Assembly (NCBI GenBank): GCA_963825075.1
Contig: CAWGRX010000043.1
Span: 56,637-120,636 of the forward strand
DNA length: 64,000 bases
Direction: 5' to 3'
Origin: CAWAVN01 sp963825075
Lineage (GTDB): Bacteria; Planctomycetota; Planctomycetia; Planctomycetales; Planctomycetaceae
The notes beneath the pieces were generated by a model that had not been told where the DNA came from, did not search any database, and saw only the letters and a program-made list of their open reading frames with translations. Position 1 is the stretch's first letter. Each line of letters opens with the position of its first letter. Shown piece after piece: positions 35,791-45,510 of this stretch. The translations under genes were made by a program, and so were the position numbers.

Positions 35791-38700
35791 ATGTCAAGCA
35801 CACGATTCTTGTTCTTTCCCAAGGCCAAACGAGCGCTGGGATGCGCTGGTGGCGGCCTGTTTGTTTTTGCTGGCCGGCTGCGGCGAGACCAATCCGCTCG
35901 TGGCGCTTCGCGATTTGGGCGCGGACTTCAAACGCACCCGCCAGCGCACGGTCGAACTGGTCCGCTTGCCGAAATCCGCCGGCGATCAGGCCCTGTCTTA
36001 TGTGGCCGAGTTGAGCAAGCCCGAAGCGCTGCGGATGCTCAATCTAGCCGGGACGCAGGTCACCGACGAAGGCCTGAAATACTTGGAGGGCCTCAAAGGT
36101 CTGGAAACGCTGGACATCAGCGATACGAACATCACCGATGAGGGGCTGAAACATCTCGAAAAGCTCTCCAGCCTCCGCGATTTGCGGATCGGCGATACGA
36201 AAGTCACCAACGAAGGCTTAGCCGATCTGGTCGCGGGCCTGCCCAGCTTGGATGTGCTCAACGTCGCCGGCAACCCCAAGCCGAAAGAGCCGGAACCCCG
36301 CACCTGGAAAAACGCGCTGAACTTCGGGATCGACCTGGCCGGGGGCACGAACCTCGTCTATCAGGTGGATAAAAAGGCCATCCAGGAAAAAATCGAAGAG
36401 GCCAAACGCCGGGGGGAATCGACCAGCGAGCTGGGAACGCAGATCACGGGCCGGGTGATGGATCAGATGGTCGCCGCCGTCAGCCGCCGACTGAATCCTT
36501 CCGGCGTGGAGGAAATCACGGTGCGGAAAGTCGGCGCGGACCGCATCGAGATCATCATCCCCAAAGCCTCGCCCGAAGTCGTCGAGCGCAAAAAACGCCA
36601 AATGACTCGATTGGGCAGCCTGGAATTCGCCCTGCTCGCCAACCAGCGGGATCATCAAAACATCTACAACCAAATCCAAAAACTGCCGCCCGGCGAAGAT
36701 TTGCTCCGCGACGACGGCACGCTCTGGGCGAGTTGGCGGGACGTGGGCCAAAACGCCAACGGGACTCCCAAAGACATCGGTCAGGCCGGGCAAATCTATC
36801 AGAACGAAGCAGGCCAGTATCTGGTCGTCTTCGGAGAACCGGACGACCGGGTGACGGGGAAGTTCCTCAGCCGGGCTTACGAAACCACCGACGAAAACGG
36901 CCGGATCGCCGTCGGCTTTTTGTTCAACAAGCAAGGCGGCTTCCGGTTTCAGCGGCTGACCAGCCAGAATAAACCCTCGGCGGATGGCTTCGAGCGCCGG
37001 CTCGCGATCTTGCTGGACGAAAAGATCCACTCGGCCCCGTCGATCATCACCACGATCAGCAGCCAAGGCCAGATCACCGGCCAGTTCACGCAGGAGGAAG
37101 TCAACGAACTGATCAGCGTGCTCAATGCGGGGGCCCTCACGGTCCCGATCGAACGCGAGCCGATTAGCGAGCAGTCCATCAGCCCGACGTTGGGCGTGGA
37201 AGTGCAGCGGAGCGGGATCATGGCGATTCTGATTGCCGGGGGCGTCGTCCTGGCGTTCATGCTGATCTACTATCTATTTGCCGGTATGGTGGCCGATCTG
37301 TGCCTGGTGCTTAACATCATCTTGGTAATGGGCACGATGGCCTGGATCGATGCCACCTTCACGTTGCCGGGGCTGGCGGGGATCGTGCTGACCATCGGGA
37401 TGGCGGTGGACGCCAACGTGCTCATCTTTGAGCGGATGCGGGAAGAACTGGGTCGCGGCTCGAGCATGCGGCTTGCCATCCAAAACGGGTTCGGCCGGGC
37501 ACTCTCGGCGATCATCGACTCCAACCTGACCACCCTCATCACAGCGGTGGTGCTCTACACCGTAGGGACCGACCAGGTCCGCGGGTTTGCCGTCACTTTG
37601 TTCATCGGGATTGTGATGAGCATGTTCACGGCCCTCTACTTCGGCCGGATGGTCTTTGAAATCTGCGAACGCAAACGCTGGCTCACCAAACTTCCCATGT
37701 TGAGCATCGTCCGCAGCGGCACCTCCTGGAGTTTTATTTCCAAATGGAAAATCTGCGCTGTCGGCTCGGTGGTGGTAATTCTCGTCGGCATGGCGACCTT
37801 CTTTTATCGCGGCGGGGACAACTTCGACATCGACTTCAGCGGCGGGACGATGCTGACCTTCGAACTGACGAACGAGCAGAAAATCTCCAACGTCCGCAAC
37901 GTTCTGAGTCAGGAATTCGAAGGCGAAACCATCACCCTCGAACGCTTATCCCGCGAAGACCTGAAAACCTCCTCGCCCACGATGGGCCGCTTGTTCCGCG
38001 TGCGGACGAAACAAGCTGACGTGAAAGCGGTCGAATCCCGCGTGACGAAAGCCATGCAGGATGCGAACTATCACCTCATCAGCATCAACATGACGCAAAG
38101 CGACATCAAACCCATCTCGGCAGAGGTGGCGGGCCAAAATCTCACGCCGCAGGACCGGGCGCTTCTGGATCTTTACGAAGGCGGACATCAGGTCGAGTTG
38201 ACCTTCAGCGAAGGCCTGACGCCCGAACGCATCCGGGCGAGCTTCACCAGTGCCCTGGCGAGCATCCCAAAAGCGGAGACCACCAATGCCGCCGGGCAAA
38301 CCGAGCAGAAGTATTTGAATCCCGAAAAACTGTTCCGGCTCCGCTTGTCGCAGCCGGCGGTCGGAAACGGGGAAGACGAAGCGGCCTCGGCGGAAAAACG
38401 CTACACCGACGTCATCGTGTGGACGCGGCCGCTGTTGGCCTTGGACGACATGAAAACCGGCCTAAACACGATGAGGGCCGCGCTCACCGAGCCGCAGTTT
38501 GAAGGCGTGGACAGTTTCGCCAGTTCCGTCGCGGGCGAAATGAAGGAATCCGCCGTGATGGCCATGCTGATCAGCCTGTTGGCGACCGTCGCGTATCTTT
38601 GGTTCCGCTTCCAGCGAATCACCTTCGGCCTCGCCGCTGTGGTCGCGGTGATTCACGACGTGTTCGCCGTGTTGGGCATCGTGGCGATGGTGTCTTATGC

Positions 38701-39133
38701 CGCCTCGCATTGGGGGATCACGTTTCTGGGCCTGGAAGACTTCAAGATCAACCTGCCCATGATCGCGGCGTTTTTGACCCTTGTGGGCTACTCTTTGAAC
38801 GATACGATCGTGGTCTTCGACCGCATCCGCGAAGTCCGGGGCAAGAACCCCGCGCTCACGGTGGGCATGATCGACGCCAGCCTCAACCAGACCCTCGCGC
38901 GGACGCTGTTGACTTCGCTCACCACCTGGTTCGTAGTTACGATTTTGTACGGCATCGGCGGTGCCGGGATCCACGGGTTTGCCTTCTGTTTGGTGGCTGG
39001 CATTATCGTGGGGACCTACAGTTCGGTTTATGTCGCCAGCCCGGTGCTGTTGTGGCTGATGAACCGGGAAAACAAAAACACCTCCCGGTCCGCCCCGGCC
39101 CAACAAACCCAAGCCACCCCGACCGCCGGCTGA
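35791..39133 (+). CDS. secDF: SecDF protein-export fusion with lipoprotein-type LRR N-terminus (frameshift near start)
   Basis: The main frame (open from 35711) holds SecD and SecF in one chain of about 1,110 residues. SecD: FGIDLAGGTNLVYQVD, P1 domain, then membrane part GMAVDANVLIFERMREELGR. SecF: NFDIDFSGGTMLTFEL and LVGYSLNDTIVVFDRIREVR. Before SecD lie about 100 residues of leucine-rich repeats (LNLAGTQVTDEGLKYLEGL, LDISDTNITDEGLKHLE, LRIGDTKVTNEG) behind a lipobox-like ACLFLLAGCGE. The best start is the ATG at 35791 (AAGGA upstream; MSSTRFLFFPKAKRAL), which joins the main frame only if a base is shifted near 35832-35845. SecDF uses proton motive force to finish secretion; the LRR is not part of the normal protein. 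Confidence 0.88.
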
Positions 39134-39164
39134 TCGGTTCGAAAAGAAGAATGATCGGTTCGAA

Positions 39165-39235
39165 AAGAGCCGCGCACCAAGTGAGCGGAAGAAACGGCAA
39201 CCGAAATCCAACCGCTTACTGCGTGCGCGGCTCTT
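39165..39235. repeat. Imperfect long palindrome, family C
   Basis: AAGAGCCGCGCACCAAGTGA and CCGCTTACTGCGTGCGCGGC (plus TCTT) form an imperfect inverted pair around a short spacer. It is a relative of 23263-23315 and lies between secDF and the NYN gene. Confidence 0.75.
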
Positions 39236-39259
39236 ACAACGAGATGGCGACGAGGAATC

Positions 39260-39778
39260 ATGCCCAAGCCGTTCCTAATCATTGATGGCTACAATCTGAT
39301 GCACGCCTGGGGATTGGCCCGGCAGCGGTATGGGCCAGGTGATCTCGAAAGGCTTCGCGAACGATTTCTGAATCAGTTGGCCGGCCGGTTGACGGAAGTG
39401 GAACGCCGGCGGACCACGATTGTCTTCGACGCCGGCAACGAAGCCCCGACCGACTTGGCGGCCCAACAACATCACAAAGACATGAAAGTGATTTATGCCG
39501 TTAAAGAGCCGGACGCGGACACGCAGATCGAAAACTTGATCGCCCGGCATTCGGCGCCGCGCCAAATTCGCATGATCTCCAGCGATCGGCGATTGCAAAT
39601 CGCGGCCCGCCGCCGGCGGGGACAATTTGTCACCAGCGAACAATTCGTCAAAGAACTGGAAAGGCGGGAATCTTTGGAAGCCGCTTCCCCGCCTTCGCGG
39701 GATTGGGAGGCCAAGTTCACGGGCGAAATGACAGAAGCAGAGACGGCCGAATGGTTGGAAATTTTCGGAGAATCCTAA
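39260..39778 (+). CDS. NYN-domain endoribonuclease-like protein (YacP/Rae1 type)
   Basis: A 172-residue PIN-like protein. It starts MPKPFLIIDGYNLMHAWGLA, the hallmark of YacP/Rae1 (IDGYN with the metal-binding Asp). The other acidic site residues lie in TIVFDAGNEAPTD, EPDADTQIENLI and MISSDRRLQIAA. The C-terminus is charged (EMTEAETAEWLEIFGES). Rae1 proteins cut ribosome-bound mRNA; whether that holds here is an inference from family. Its end overlaps the start of the next gene by 28 bases. Confidence 0.88.
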   Translation: MPKPFLIIDGYNLMHAWGLARQRYGPGDLERLRERFLNQLAGRLTEVERRRTTIVFDAGNEAPTDLAAQQHHKDMKVIYAVKEPDADTQIENLIARHSAPRQIRMISSDRRLQIAARRRRGQFVTSEQFVKELERRESLEAASPPSRDWEAKFTGEMTEAETAEWLEIFGES

Positions 39779-40557
39779 GGCGATTCCCTGTAATCTTCTG
39801 CGCGGCGTGTTGGTTGGCGGCATGCGGAGCGGGGTGTTCCTCGAATTCCACCGAATCGACGGTCGGCGAGAGCGCGGAACACGTGGGATCCTACCGGGAA
39901 CGCCTGAAAGCCACTGCGTTCGAGTTTGCCTACTACGAACGGCGCGAACAAAACCTCAGCCCCCAGGTCTGGGAAGCCCAAGGCATTTCGCTCCAGGTGC
40001 CTAAACCGTTTTTTTTGGTGAAAAATCCCTCCTCAGAAAATCCGGCCTTGGGTCACGACCCGTCCCGCCAGGTGCTAGGCGTTCCGCTGCCCGGCGTGCT
40101 CGGCATGTGGCAGGCGGTGCTGCCCGGCGAGGACCCCCAATCGCCGACCGAGACCGCGTATTTGTTCGTGATGAGCAATCAGCATCTGTGGTCGTTTTCC
40201 AAAAGCTCGGCGATGGCGTTTCTTCAAACTTTGGTGGAAGATGTGCTCGCCGGACTTCCGGGGCTGTCCCGGTTCCCTATCGACGCCGATTGGTCTTCCG
40301 CGAATTGGTCGGGCCACGGCTTGCCTTATGCCACGGCCACGTTTCAAGCGACCTTGCCCCAAACGAAGGCTAAAGCGGACTTCACGCTGTTTTTATTTCA
40401 AAACGGCGCCAACGAACGCCGGGATGAAATTAAGGTGGCGATGATGTTCGTGGTCCCGCGGGCGGCCGTCTTTCGGGGCAGCCAACCGAAGGTCGATCCC
40501 AAAATTCTCTCCGCCGAAACCCTCCGCATCAATCCCGGCAAGAAGAATGGGTCGTAA
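39751..40557 (+). CDS. Lipoprotein of unknown function
   Basis: A 268-residue protein. The ATG at 39751, inside the end of the NYN gene, gives a good lipoprotein signal: MVGNFRRILRRFPVIFCAAC then WLAACGAGCSSN, with Cys in a lipobox-like context (two candidate Cys). The mature part has a well-ordered alternation (ISLQVPKPFFLVKNP, YLFVMSNQHLWSFSKSSA, ATATFQATLPQTKAKADFTL) but no family I recognise. The overlap with the NYN gene and the ten-base overlap with mfnB suggest translational coupling. Confidence 0.7.
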   Translation: MVGNFRRILRRFPVIFCAACWLAACGAGCSSNSTESTVGESAEHVGSYRERLKATAFEFAYYERREQNLSPQVWEAQGISLQVPKPFFLVKNPSSENPALGHDPSRQVLGVPLPGVLGMWQAVLPGEDPQSPTETAYLFVMSNQHLWSFSKSSAMAFLQTLVEDVLAGLPGLSRFPIDADWSSANWSGHGLPYATATFQATLPQTKAKADFTLFLFQNGANERRDEIKVAMMFVVPRAAVFRGSQPKVDPKILSAETLRINPGKKNGS

Positions 40558-41323
40558 CATGCTCCACCCGCCTTCAGGGGCTGGCCCGTTGTTGTTGGTC
40601 AGCGTGAATAGCGCCCGAGAAGCCCGGGCCGCAATTCGGGGCGGCGCGGACATTATCGACATGAAAGAACCTCGCCTTGGTTCGCTGGGCAAGGCGGACG
40701 ATTGCGTGCTTGCTGAAATCGCCGCCGCCGTCGGTTCGATTCAGCCATCGATCCCATTGAGCGCAGCCCTCGGCGAACTCGCCGATTGGAAGAATTCAAT
40801 TGCAGTCCCCCGACTGCCGGAGAAAGCGGCTTTCGTCAAATTGGGACTTTCGCAATGTGCCCCAGATCACCATTGGCCCACCGCATGGAAGGACTTTCGG
40901 GATCGGCTGGCCGAGGCCAATCCCCATCCGCCCAATTGGGTGGCGGTGATCTATGCCGATCGGCAACAGGCCCAAGCACCTTCGCCGGAACAAATCCTCA
41001 AAGTCGCCGGGGAGTTTTCGTGCGCGGCGGTGCTCGTGGATACGTTTCACAAAGATGGCCGATCGCTGATGGAGGTGCTCTCCCCAACAGAACTCCGGCG
41101 AATTGCGGACGAAGTTCGCGCAGCCGGTTTGCCGCTCGCCGTGGCCGGCGGGTTGCGACGGAGCGATCTTCCCCGCCTCGAACCGTTGGCCCCGGAGATC
41201 ATCGCCGTCCGCTCCGCCGCCTGCCGGGAGGGGAATCGAACCGCAGAAGTCTGCGAAAACGCCGTCCGCCAGTTTCGGGAAGCTCTCGAAACTCACCCCG
41301 TCAGACAAAAAGCTTTGGCCTGA
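40547..41323 (+). CDS. mfnB: (5-formylfuran-3-yl)methyl phosphate synthase-like protein (MfnB)
   Basis: A 258-residue TIM-barrel protein of the DUF556/MfnB family. It opens LLLVSVNSAREARAAIRGGA followed by DIIDMKEPRLGSLGKAD, matching the catalytic lysine-rich start of MfnB (the K in DMKEP is the probable Schiff-base residue). Later it has WVAVIYADRQQAQ, AAVLVDTFHKDGRSLMEV and PLAVAGGLRRSDL. MfnB makes the furan precursor of methanofuran, a C1 carrier that planctomycetes use in the tetrahydromethanopterin pathway. The start may be 40547 or 40559. No other C1 gene is nearby. Confidence 0.85.
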   Translation: MGRNMLHPPSGAGPLLLVSVNSAREARAAIRGGADIIDMKEPRLGSLGKADDCVLAEIAAAVGSIQPSIPLSAALGELADWKNSIAVPRLPEKAAFVKLGLSQCAPDHHWPTAWKDFRDRLAEANPHPPNWVAVIYADRQQAQAPSPEQILKVAGEFSCAAVLVDTFHKDGRSLMEVLSPTELRRIADEVRAAGLPLAVAGGLRRSDLPRLEPLAPEIIAVRSAACREGNRTAEVCENAVRQFREALETHPVRQKALA

Positions 41324-41484
41324 GCGGCCGGGTACCCTCTGAGTGGCTAGCCGCCGGTTTTTCTTCTTCCACTAACCGCTGGCTCGCGCCATTCCGCTCA
41401 GTTATTTCTCGAACGATCCTTACCTTAGGATCGATCGATCGATCAATAATTGTCGGATTCATTAGCCGCAGGGCGCTAGCCCTG

Positions 41485-41658
41485 GGCTGTTAAAAATTTG
41501 GAGTTTGACGCCGATTTGTTTTTGCGCAGCTTTTCTTCCGCCATGATCGACCGGCGTCAAAAACTCCTGGGAAAACGAGGGTTTTTGGGTCAATAATCTG
41601 CAATGGATCAAAAGTTGCGCAAGCCAAAATCGGTTTCAATACCAAATTTTTAACAGGC
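41485..41658. mobile_element. MITE-like element with 17-bp inverted ends
   Basis: The left end ggctgttaaaaatttgg and the right end ccaaatttttaacaggc are near-exact inverted repeats around 140 bases of non-coding sequence. A partial left half recurs at 13042-13105. Both ends lie in family D palindrome sequence (gctagccctggg / ggctagcgctagcccc). No ORF is inside. Confidence 0.6.
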
Positions 41659-41739
41659 TAGCGCTAGCCCCGGTTCGGGCGAAAACCGGACGCTTGCGCG
41701 TTCCGGCTGATATTCGGACAGTCATTTCTCGAACGGTCC

Positions 41740-42039
41740 TTACCGCCTTTTGCGCTTGCTGGTTTTGGTTTTGATGCGGGCCGTCGGTTTGCGTTTGCGG
41801 ATCCAGCGAATCCACCTCTGCAATCCCTCGGCGGCGAGCAGCGATTCCAGCGTGCCGAACTTCTCTTCCAGTGCCTTTTCCGTGTAGATCGCATGGATTT
41901 GGCGATGGCAGGGCCGGCATAAGGGCACGGTGATTTTTCCCTTCCGGCTCTGGGGCACCAAGTGATGCTTCGTCAATTCCGAACGGGCATACTCATGCTG
42001 ACAAATCGGACAAATCCGATCGGAGTCCGCTTGATCCAT
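41740..42039 (-). CDS. Small HNH-nuclease-like protein
   Basis: A 99-residue protein with a Cys4-type HNH motif: CPICQHEYARSELTKHHLVP, then CRPCHRQIHAIYTEKALEEK. The His pair in KHHLVP and the HRQIHAIYT segment are the ββα-metal active site. The tail is an extremely basic Arg/Lys run. The family is common in planctomycete genomes; its role is unknown. It sits at the start of a mobile-element-rich region, with its stop beside a family D repeat tail. Confidence 0.75.
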   Translation of the reverse strand: MDQADSDRICPICQHEYARSELTKHHLVPQSRKGKITVPLCRPCHRQIHAIYTEKALEEKFGTLESLLAAEGLQRWIRWIRKRKPTARIKTKTSKRKRR

Positions 42040-42199
42040 GCTACAAGATCCTACGTGTCGATAACCATCGGCCTTCTCTACCCCATAGTTGCACGAATTT
42101 TGTGGTCAGAAATAGCAAAAAGCGGTGAAACCCCTTGTTTGAAAGTGTCAAATAGAGGTAACAAGACACTATTCACACTCAACAAGGAGTTCACCGCCA

Positions 42200-43582
42200 G
42201 TGAGTTTTCGATCGTCCGATATTCGTCGTCCTGTGGCACCCGTTCCTCAAGTCCGTTTTGATGTCAAAGAGAATGACAGACTCACATCATTTAGCGGCCT
42301 CGTTCTGTTTCAGGCTCTGTTTGAGCGGCTGAAACTTCGACAAAGGCTAGAGGCCTGTTTTAAACATTTCTCAAGCAACCGCCTCTATCAACCGCATGTG
42401 ATCGTTCAGACTCTGATCCTGCAAATTGTGATGGGGTTTCGCTGTTTACGGGATCGAGACTATTATGCCGACGATCCGTTGGTTTGTCGACTGTTGGGCG
42501 TGGCAAAGTTGCCGGACGTTTCCACAATTTCCCGCACGCTGGCGGAACTCGATGACACATGTGTCGAGAACGTAAGGGATCTGACCCGAACGCTCGTCTT
42601 GGACCGACTCGAACAAGAACGGCTGCCTCGGGTGACGCTGGACTTCGACGGGTCGGTGCTGTCCACCCTGCGGCATGCCGAAGGCACGGCTGTGGGGTTC
42701 AACAAGAAAAAGAAAGGCGCTCGGAGTTACTACAACCTGTTCTGTACAGTGGCCCAGACGGGACAGTTTCTGGATCGATTCCACCGGCCGGGGAATGTCC
42801 ACGATTCCAACGGAGCGACGGCCTTTGCCCGTCAGTGTTTTCGGATCGTGCGAAACCGCTTGCCGCAGGCGGTGCTGGAAGCTCGCATCGATAGTGCATT
42901 CTTTAGCGAAGATTTCCTTAGCCAACTGGCCCGGCAGGGTGTGGAGTTCACGGCTTCAGTGCCGTTTGCCCGGTTTCCCAAGCTCAAAAAGCTTATCGAA
43001 CGCCGAGAGCGCTGGCGGCGAATCGATGACACATGGTCCTACTTTGAGCCAAAGTGGACGCCGGATTCCTGGACCCGCAGATTTCGCATTCTCATCATTC
43101 GGCAAAAGAAGAAAAAGCCGACGAAGGGGGAATTGCAACTGGACCTGTTTGAACCGGTCAGCCACGAGTATGAGTATAGTGTCATCGTGACAAACAAAAC
43201 GACCGGCGCCAGGCACGTGTTAGAGTTTCATCATGGCCGAGGCAGTCAGGAAGGGATTTTTGCGGAAGGCAAAAGTCAGTGTCAGTTGGGCTATATTCCC
43301 GTCCGCAAGAAGACGGGGAATCAAATCTACTGCCTGTCAGCGATGCTGGCTCATAACTTGACGAGAGAGTTACAGATGCAGGCGGCACCTCGCAGCGAAA
43401 CGGCGACAGCCAAGCGTCGTCCGTTGTGGGTCTTCGAGTCCCTCAAGACGATCCGGCACCGGTTGGTGCGTCGGGCCGGTCGCTTGCTGTTCCCTCAAGG
43501 CCGATTCACATTGAGTCTCGGAGCGAACAAAACGGTGCAGCGGGACTTTGAGAAGTACATGTCGCCTCATCAAGCCAGCTAA
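42200..43582 (+). CDS. IS1380-type DDE transposase
   Basis: A 460-residue transposase. The GTG start at 42200 follows AAGGAG. The DDE group 1 signatures are DFDGSVLSTLRHAEGTAVGF (first Asp), LEARIDSAFFSEDF (second Asp) and HHGRGSQEGIFAEGKSQCQL (Glu region), with PVRKKTGNQIYCLSAMLAHN after it. The frame is intact, so the copy may be active. I looked for terminal repeats in about 42070-42190 and 43590-43650 and found no convincing pair, so element ends are not given. Confidence 0.88.
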   Translation: MSFRSSDIRRPVAPVPQVRFDVKENDRLTSFSGLVLFQALFERLKLRQRLEACFKHFSSNRLYQPHVIVQTLILQIVMGFRCLRDRDYYADDPLVCRLLGVAKLPDVSTISRTLAELDDTCVENVRDLTRTLVLDRLEQERLPRVTLDFDGSVLSTLRHAEGTAVGFNKKKKGARSYYNLFCTVAQTGQFLDRFHRPGNVHDSNGATAFARQCFRIVRNRLPQAVLEARIDSAFFSEDFLSQLARQGVEFTASVPFARFPKLKKLIERRERWRRIDDTWSYFEPKWTPDSWTRRFRILIIRQKKKKPTKGELQLDLFEPVSHEYEYSVIVTNKTTGARHVLEFHHGRGSQEGIFAEGKSQCQLGYIPVRKKTGNQIYCLSAMLAHNLTRELQMQAAPRSETATAKRRPLWVFESLKTIRHRLVRRAGRLLFPQGRFTLSLGANKTVQRDFEKYMSPHQAS

Positions 43583-43968
43583 TCATTCATCGGGATCGAA
43601 ATTGACACTGTCAATGGTTCTTGCATAAAGAATCCAGCGGTCGAGGTCTGCGCCCGGCGAAGATTTTCACAAGTTCTCAAGAGAAAAAATCGTTGCATTG
43701 CTACCATCAATAGTCGGCTTTCGTGCAACGTTTGGGTCTACTGAATTGTTTGGCTTGAGAGCCCCCAAGACAAGGTTTGGTTCGATGTCCAGAAAAAGCA
43801 TCCCGTGATGATCATTGAACTCGATTTTCGAGTCGCAAGTCTCGTCCCCACAATCAGAAAGCCCTTCGGCCTATTGGCCAAAGGGCTCGTTTCTGAAAAA
43901 AGTCGGGTTGTTCGGCGACAATTGGTTTCCCGCTTTAACGACAATTAGAATTTCTGCTGAGGACGTGA
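43583..43968. other. Gene-poor gap with a hairpin
   Basis: No supported gene. An imperfect 12-bp hairpin lies at 43860-43887 (AGCCCTTCGGCC / GGCCAAAGGGCT, loop TATT). The remaining sequence has no clear feature. Confidence 0.45.
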
Positions 43969-44173
43969 TGGAAGTGGACCCCATTCTTTGGACAGGAGAC
44001 AGGGTTGTTTAGTGGTATGACTCAGCGGCAGACGAGGCCCCTCATAGGCCTCGTCGTCTGCCGCCGATGTCTAGGCCAGGGGGCGAGAACAGAACCAGTT
44101 CCCTCCCCGTCACGCGGCGAAACTTTTTGCATTTTTCGTCCACCGCTTTGTGCAGGCTTCAATGTTTTCCGTG

Positions 44174-45174
44174 TTAGATCATCGCTGGCGTTTGATAGCC
44201 CAGCGATTGATGGATTCGTTCCTCACAATAGAACTCAAAGTAACGCGACAAACTCGCCTCGGCTTCCAAACCATCGGCATAATCCTTCAAGTAAACGTCT
44301 TCATATTTCACGCTCCGCCACAGCCGCTCGATGAACACGTTGTCCAAGGCCCGGCCCTTGCCGTCCATGCTGATCGCCACACCGACTTGTTCCAACCGCC
44401 GAGTAAATTCGTTCGCCGTGAATTGGCTTCCTTGGTCGGTGTTGAAGATTTCCGGCTTCGAAATGGAAAGGGCTTCGTCCAATGCCTCCAAGCAAAAACT
44501 GCCGTCCAACGTGTTCGACAATCGCCAGCTCAATACATACCGGCTGAACCAATCCATCACCGCCACGAGATATAAAAATCCGTGCCGAAGCGGGATGTAG
44601 GTGATGTCGCTGGACCACACTTGGTCGGGGCGGACAATCGCCACATTCCGCAGCAAATACGGGTAAATCTTGTGACCTGAGCCCGGTTTTGTGGTCTTGC
44701 GTTTGGGATAAATCGCTTCGATTCCCATTCGCCGCATGAGCCGCTGGACCCGCTCTGTCTATTACCCACAAGTCATAAGCCATTTGTTGACAATGACTTA
44801 CAGAGATTTATACAGACAAACACTAAATGATGCAACCCTGTGTGATTCATAGAGTTGCAACATCAGTGATTGTTGATATATCCCCTTTTTCGGACTTGTG
44901 GGTAATAGACAGGGACCCGCTTGCGGTTCACGCCAAACATCTCGGCCAATTTGCGGGAACCGAAGAAGGGATGCCGCGTGTATTCCTCGTCGATTCGTCG
45001 CATCAATTCCAAGTTCTCCGGCGACTCTCCGCAGGGTTCGTAATACCAACTGCTCCGCGCCAGCCCCAGCAATTCGCACTGCCGCGAGACACTCAACGAT
45101 GCATGATCCGGTTCGATCCACGACCTCAGAACCTCCCGGCTCAATCCAGCATCTGAGACTTTTTTTTGAGCCAC
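44174..45174 (-). pseudogene. IS3-family OrfB transposase, interrupted by MITE
   Basis: The DDE integrase half lies in 44174-44754: WSSDITYIPLRHGF (D), EIFNTDQGSQFTANEF (D) and RALDNVFIERLWRSVKYEDV (E). The N-terminal half lies in 44913-45174: MAQKKVSDAGLSREVLRSWI followed by FFGSRKLAEMFGVNRKRVPV. Between them is a 158-bp MITE with its 9-bp target duplication; the frame from the upstream half runs into the MITE and stops. The gene is therefore knocked out by insertion rather than by point mutation. Confidence 0.92.
44755..44912. mobile_element. MITE-like element, copy 2 (158 bp)
   Basis: Perfect 20-bp inverted ends (CTGTCTATTACCCACAAGTC and its reverse complement) bound a non-coding core almost identical to 1741-1896. 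The target duplication GGACCCGCT is exact at 44746-44754 and 44913-44921. The insertion is inside an IS3 orfB. The low divergence from copy 1 suggests recent movement. Confidence 0.95.
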
Positions 45175-45431
45175 TCGACTTCCATCTTGAGCCGCCCAAT
45201 TTGCTCATAGAGTTCCTCTTCGCTCGCGGTTCGATCGTCTCTTCGCTTGCGACGGCCATCCGCGAACAACTCGCTGGCCCCCGAAAGCAATTGCTTTTTC
45301 CACGCCGTGATTTGGCTCGCGTGCACGCCAAATTCCGACGCCAACTGAGCCGTCGTCTTGTCCCCTTTGACCGCCGCCAATGCCACCTTCGCCTTGAACG
45401 CCGCCCCCCGTATCCGCCGCTTCTTCGACAT
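45141..45431 (-). CDS. IS3-family OrfA (helix-turn-helix)
   Basis: A 96-residue DNA-binding half of the IS3 transposase: MSKKRRIRGAAFKAKVALAA, then the helix-turn-helix ASEFGVHASQITAWKKQLL, and the leucine-zipper-like end EELYEQIGRLKMEVEWLKKK. It overlaps orfB, as expected for frameshift expression of OrfAB. It is intact, although orfB is disrupted. Confidence 0.9.
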   Translation of the reverse strand: MSKKRRIRGAAFKAKVALAAVKGDKTTAQLASEFGVHASQITAWKKQLLSGASELFADGRRKRRDDRTASEEELYEQIGRLKMEVEWLKKKSQMLD

Positions 45432-45510
45432 AATCTGAACCTCCCAATGCGACCTGAAAACGCCGCAAATTCTACCTTATTGGGCTGTCCAGTTTTTGGG
45501 GTCCACTACA

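Larger units (their letters stand above)
43969..45510 (-). mobile_element. IS3-family insertion sequence, disrupted
   Basis: The ends are related inverted repeats: tggaagtggaccccattctt (then tggacag) at the left and, on the other strand, tgtagtggaccccaaaaact (then ggacag) at the right. They enclose orfA, orfB and a 158-bp MITE inserted in orfB. Removing the MITE and one 9-bp duplication leaves about 1,375 bp, a usual IS3 size. The right end abuts an IS21 istA remnant at 45511. Confidence 0.85.

Noticed and set aside
42070..43650. Terminal inverted repeats for the IS1380-type element
   Set aside because: Comparison of both flanks gave only scattered matches (ttgcacgaa against tgcaagaacc), not a reliable pair.
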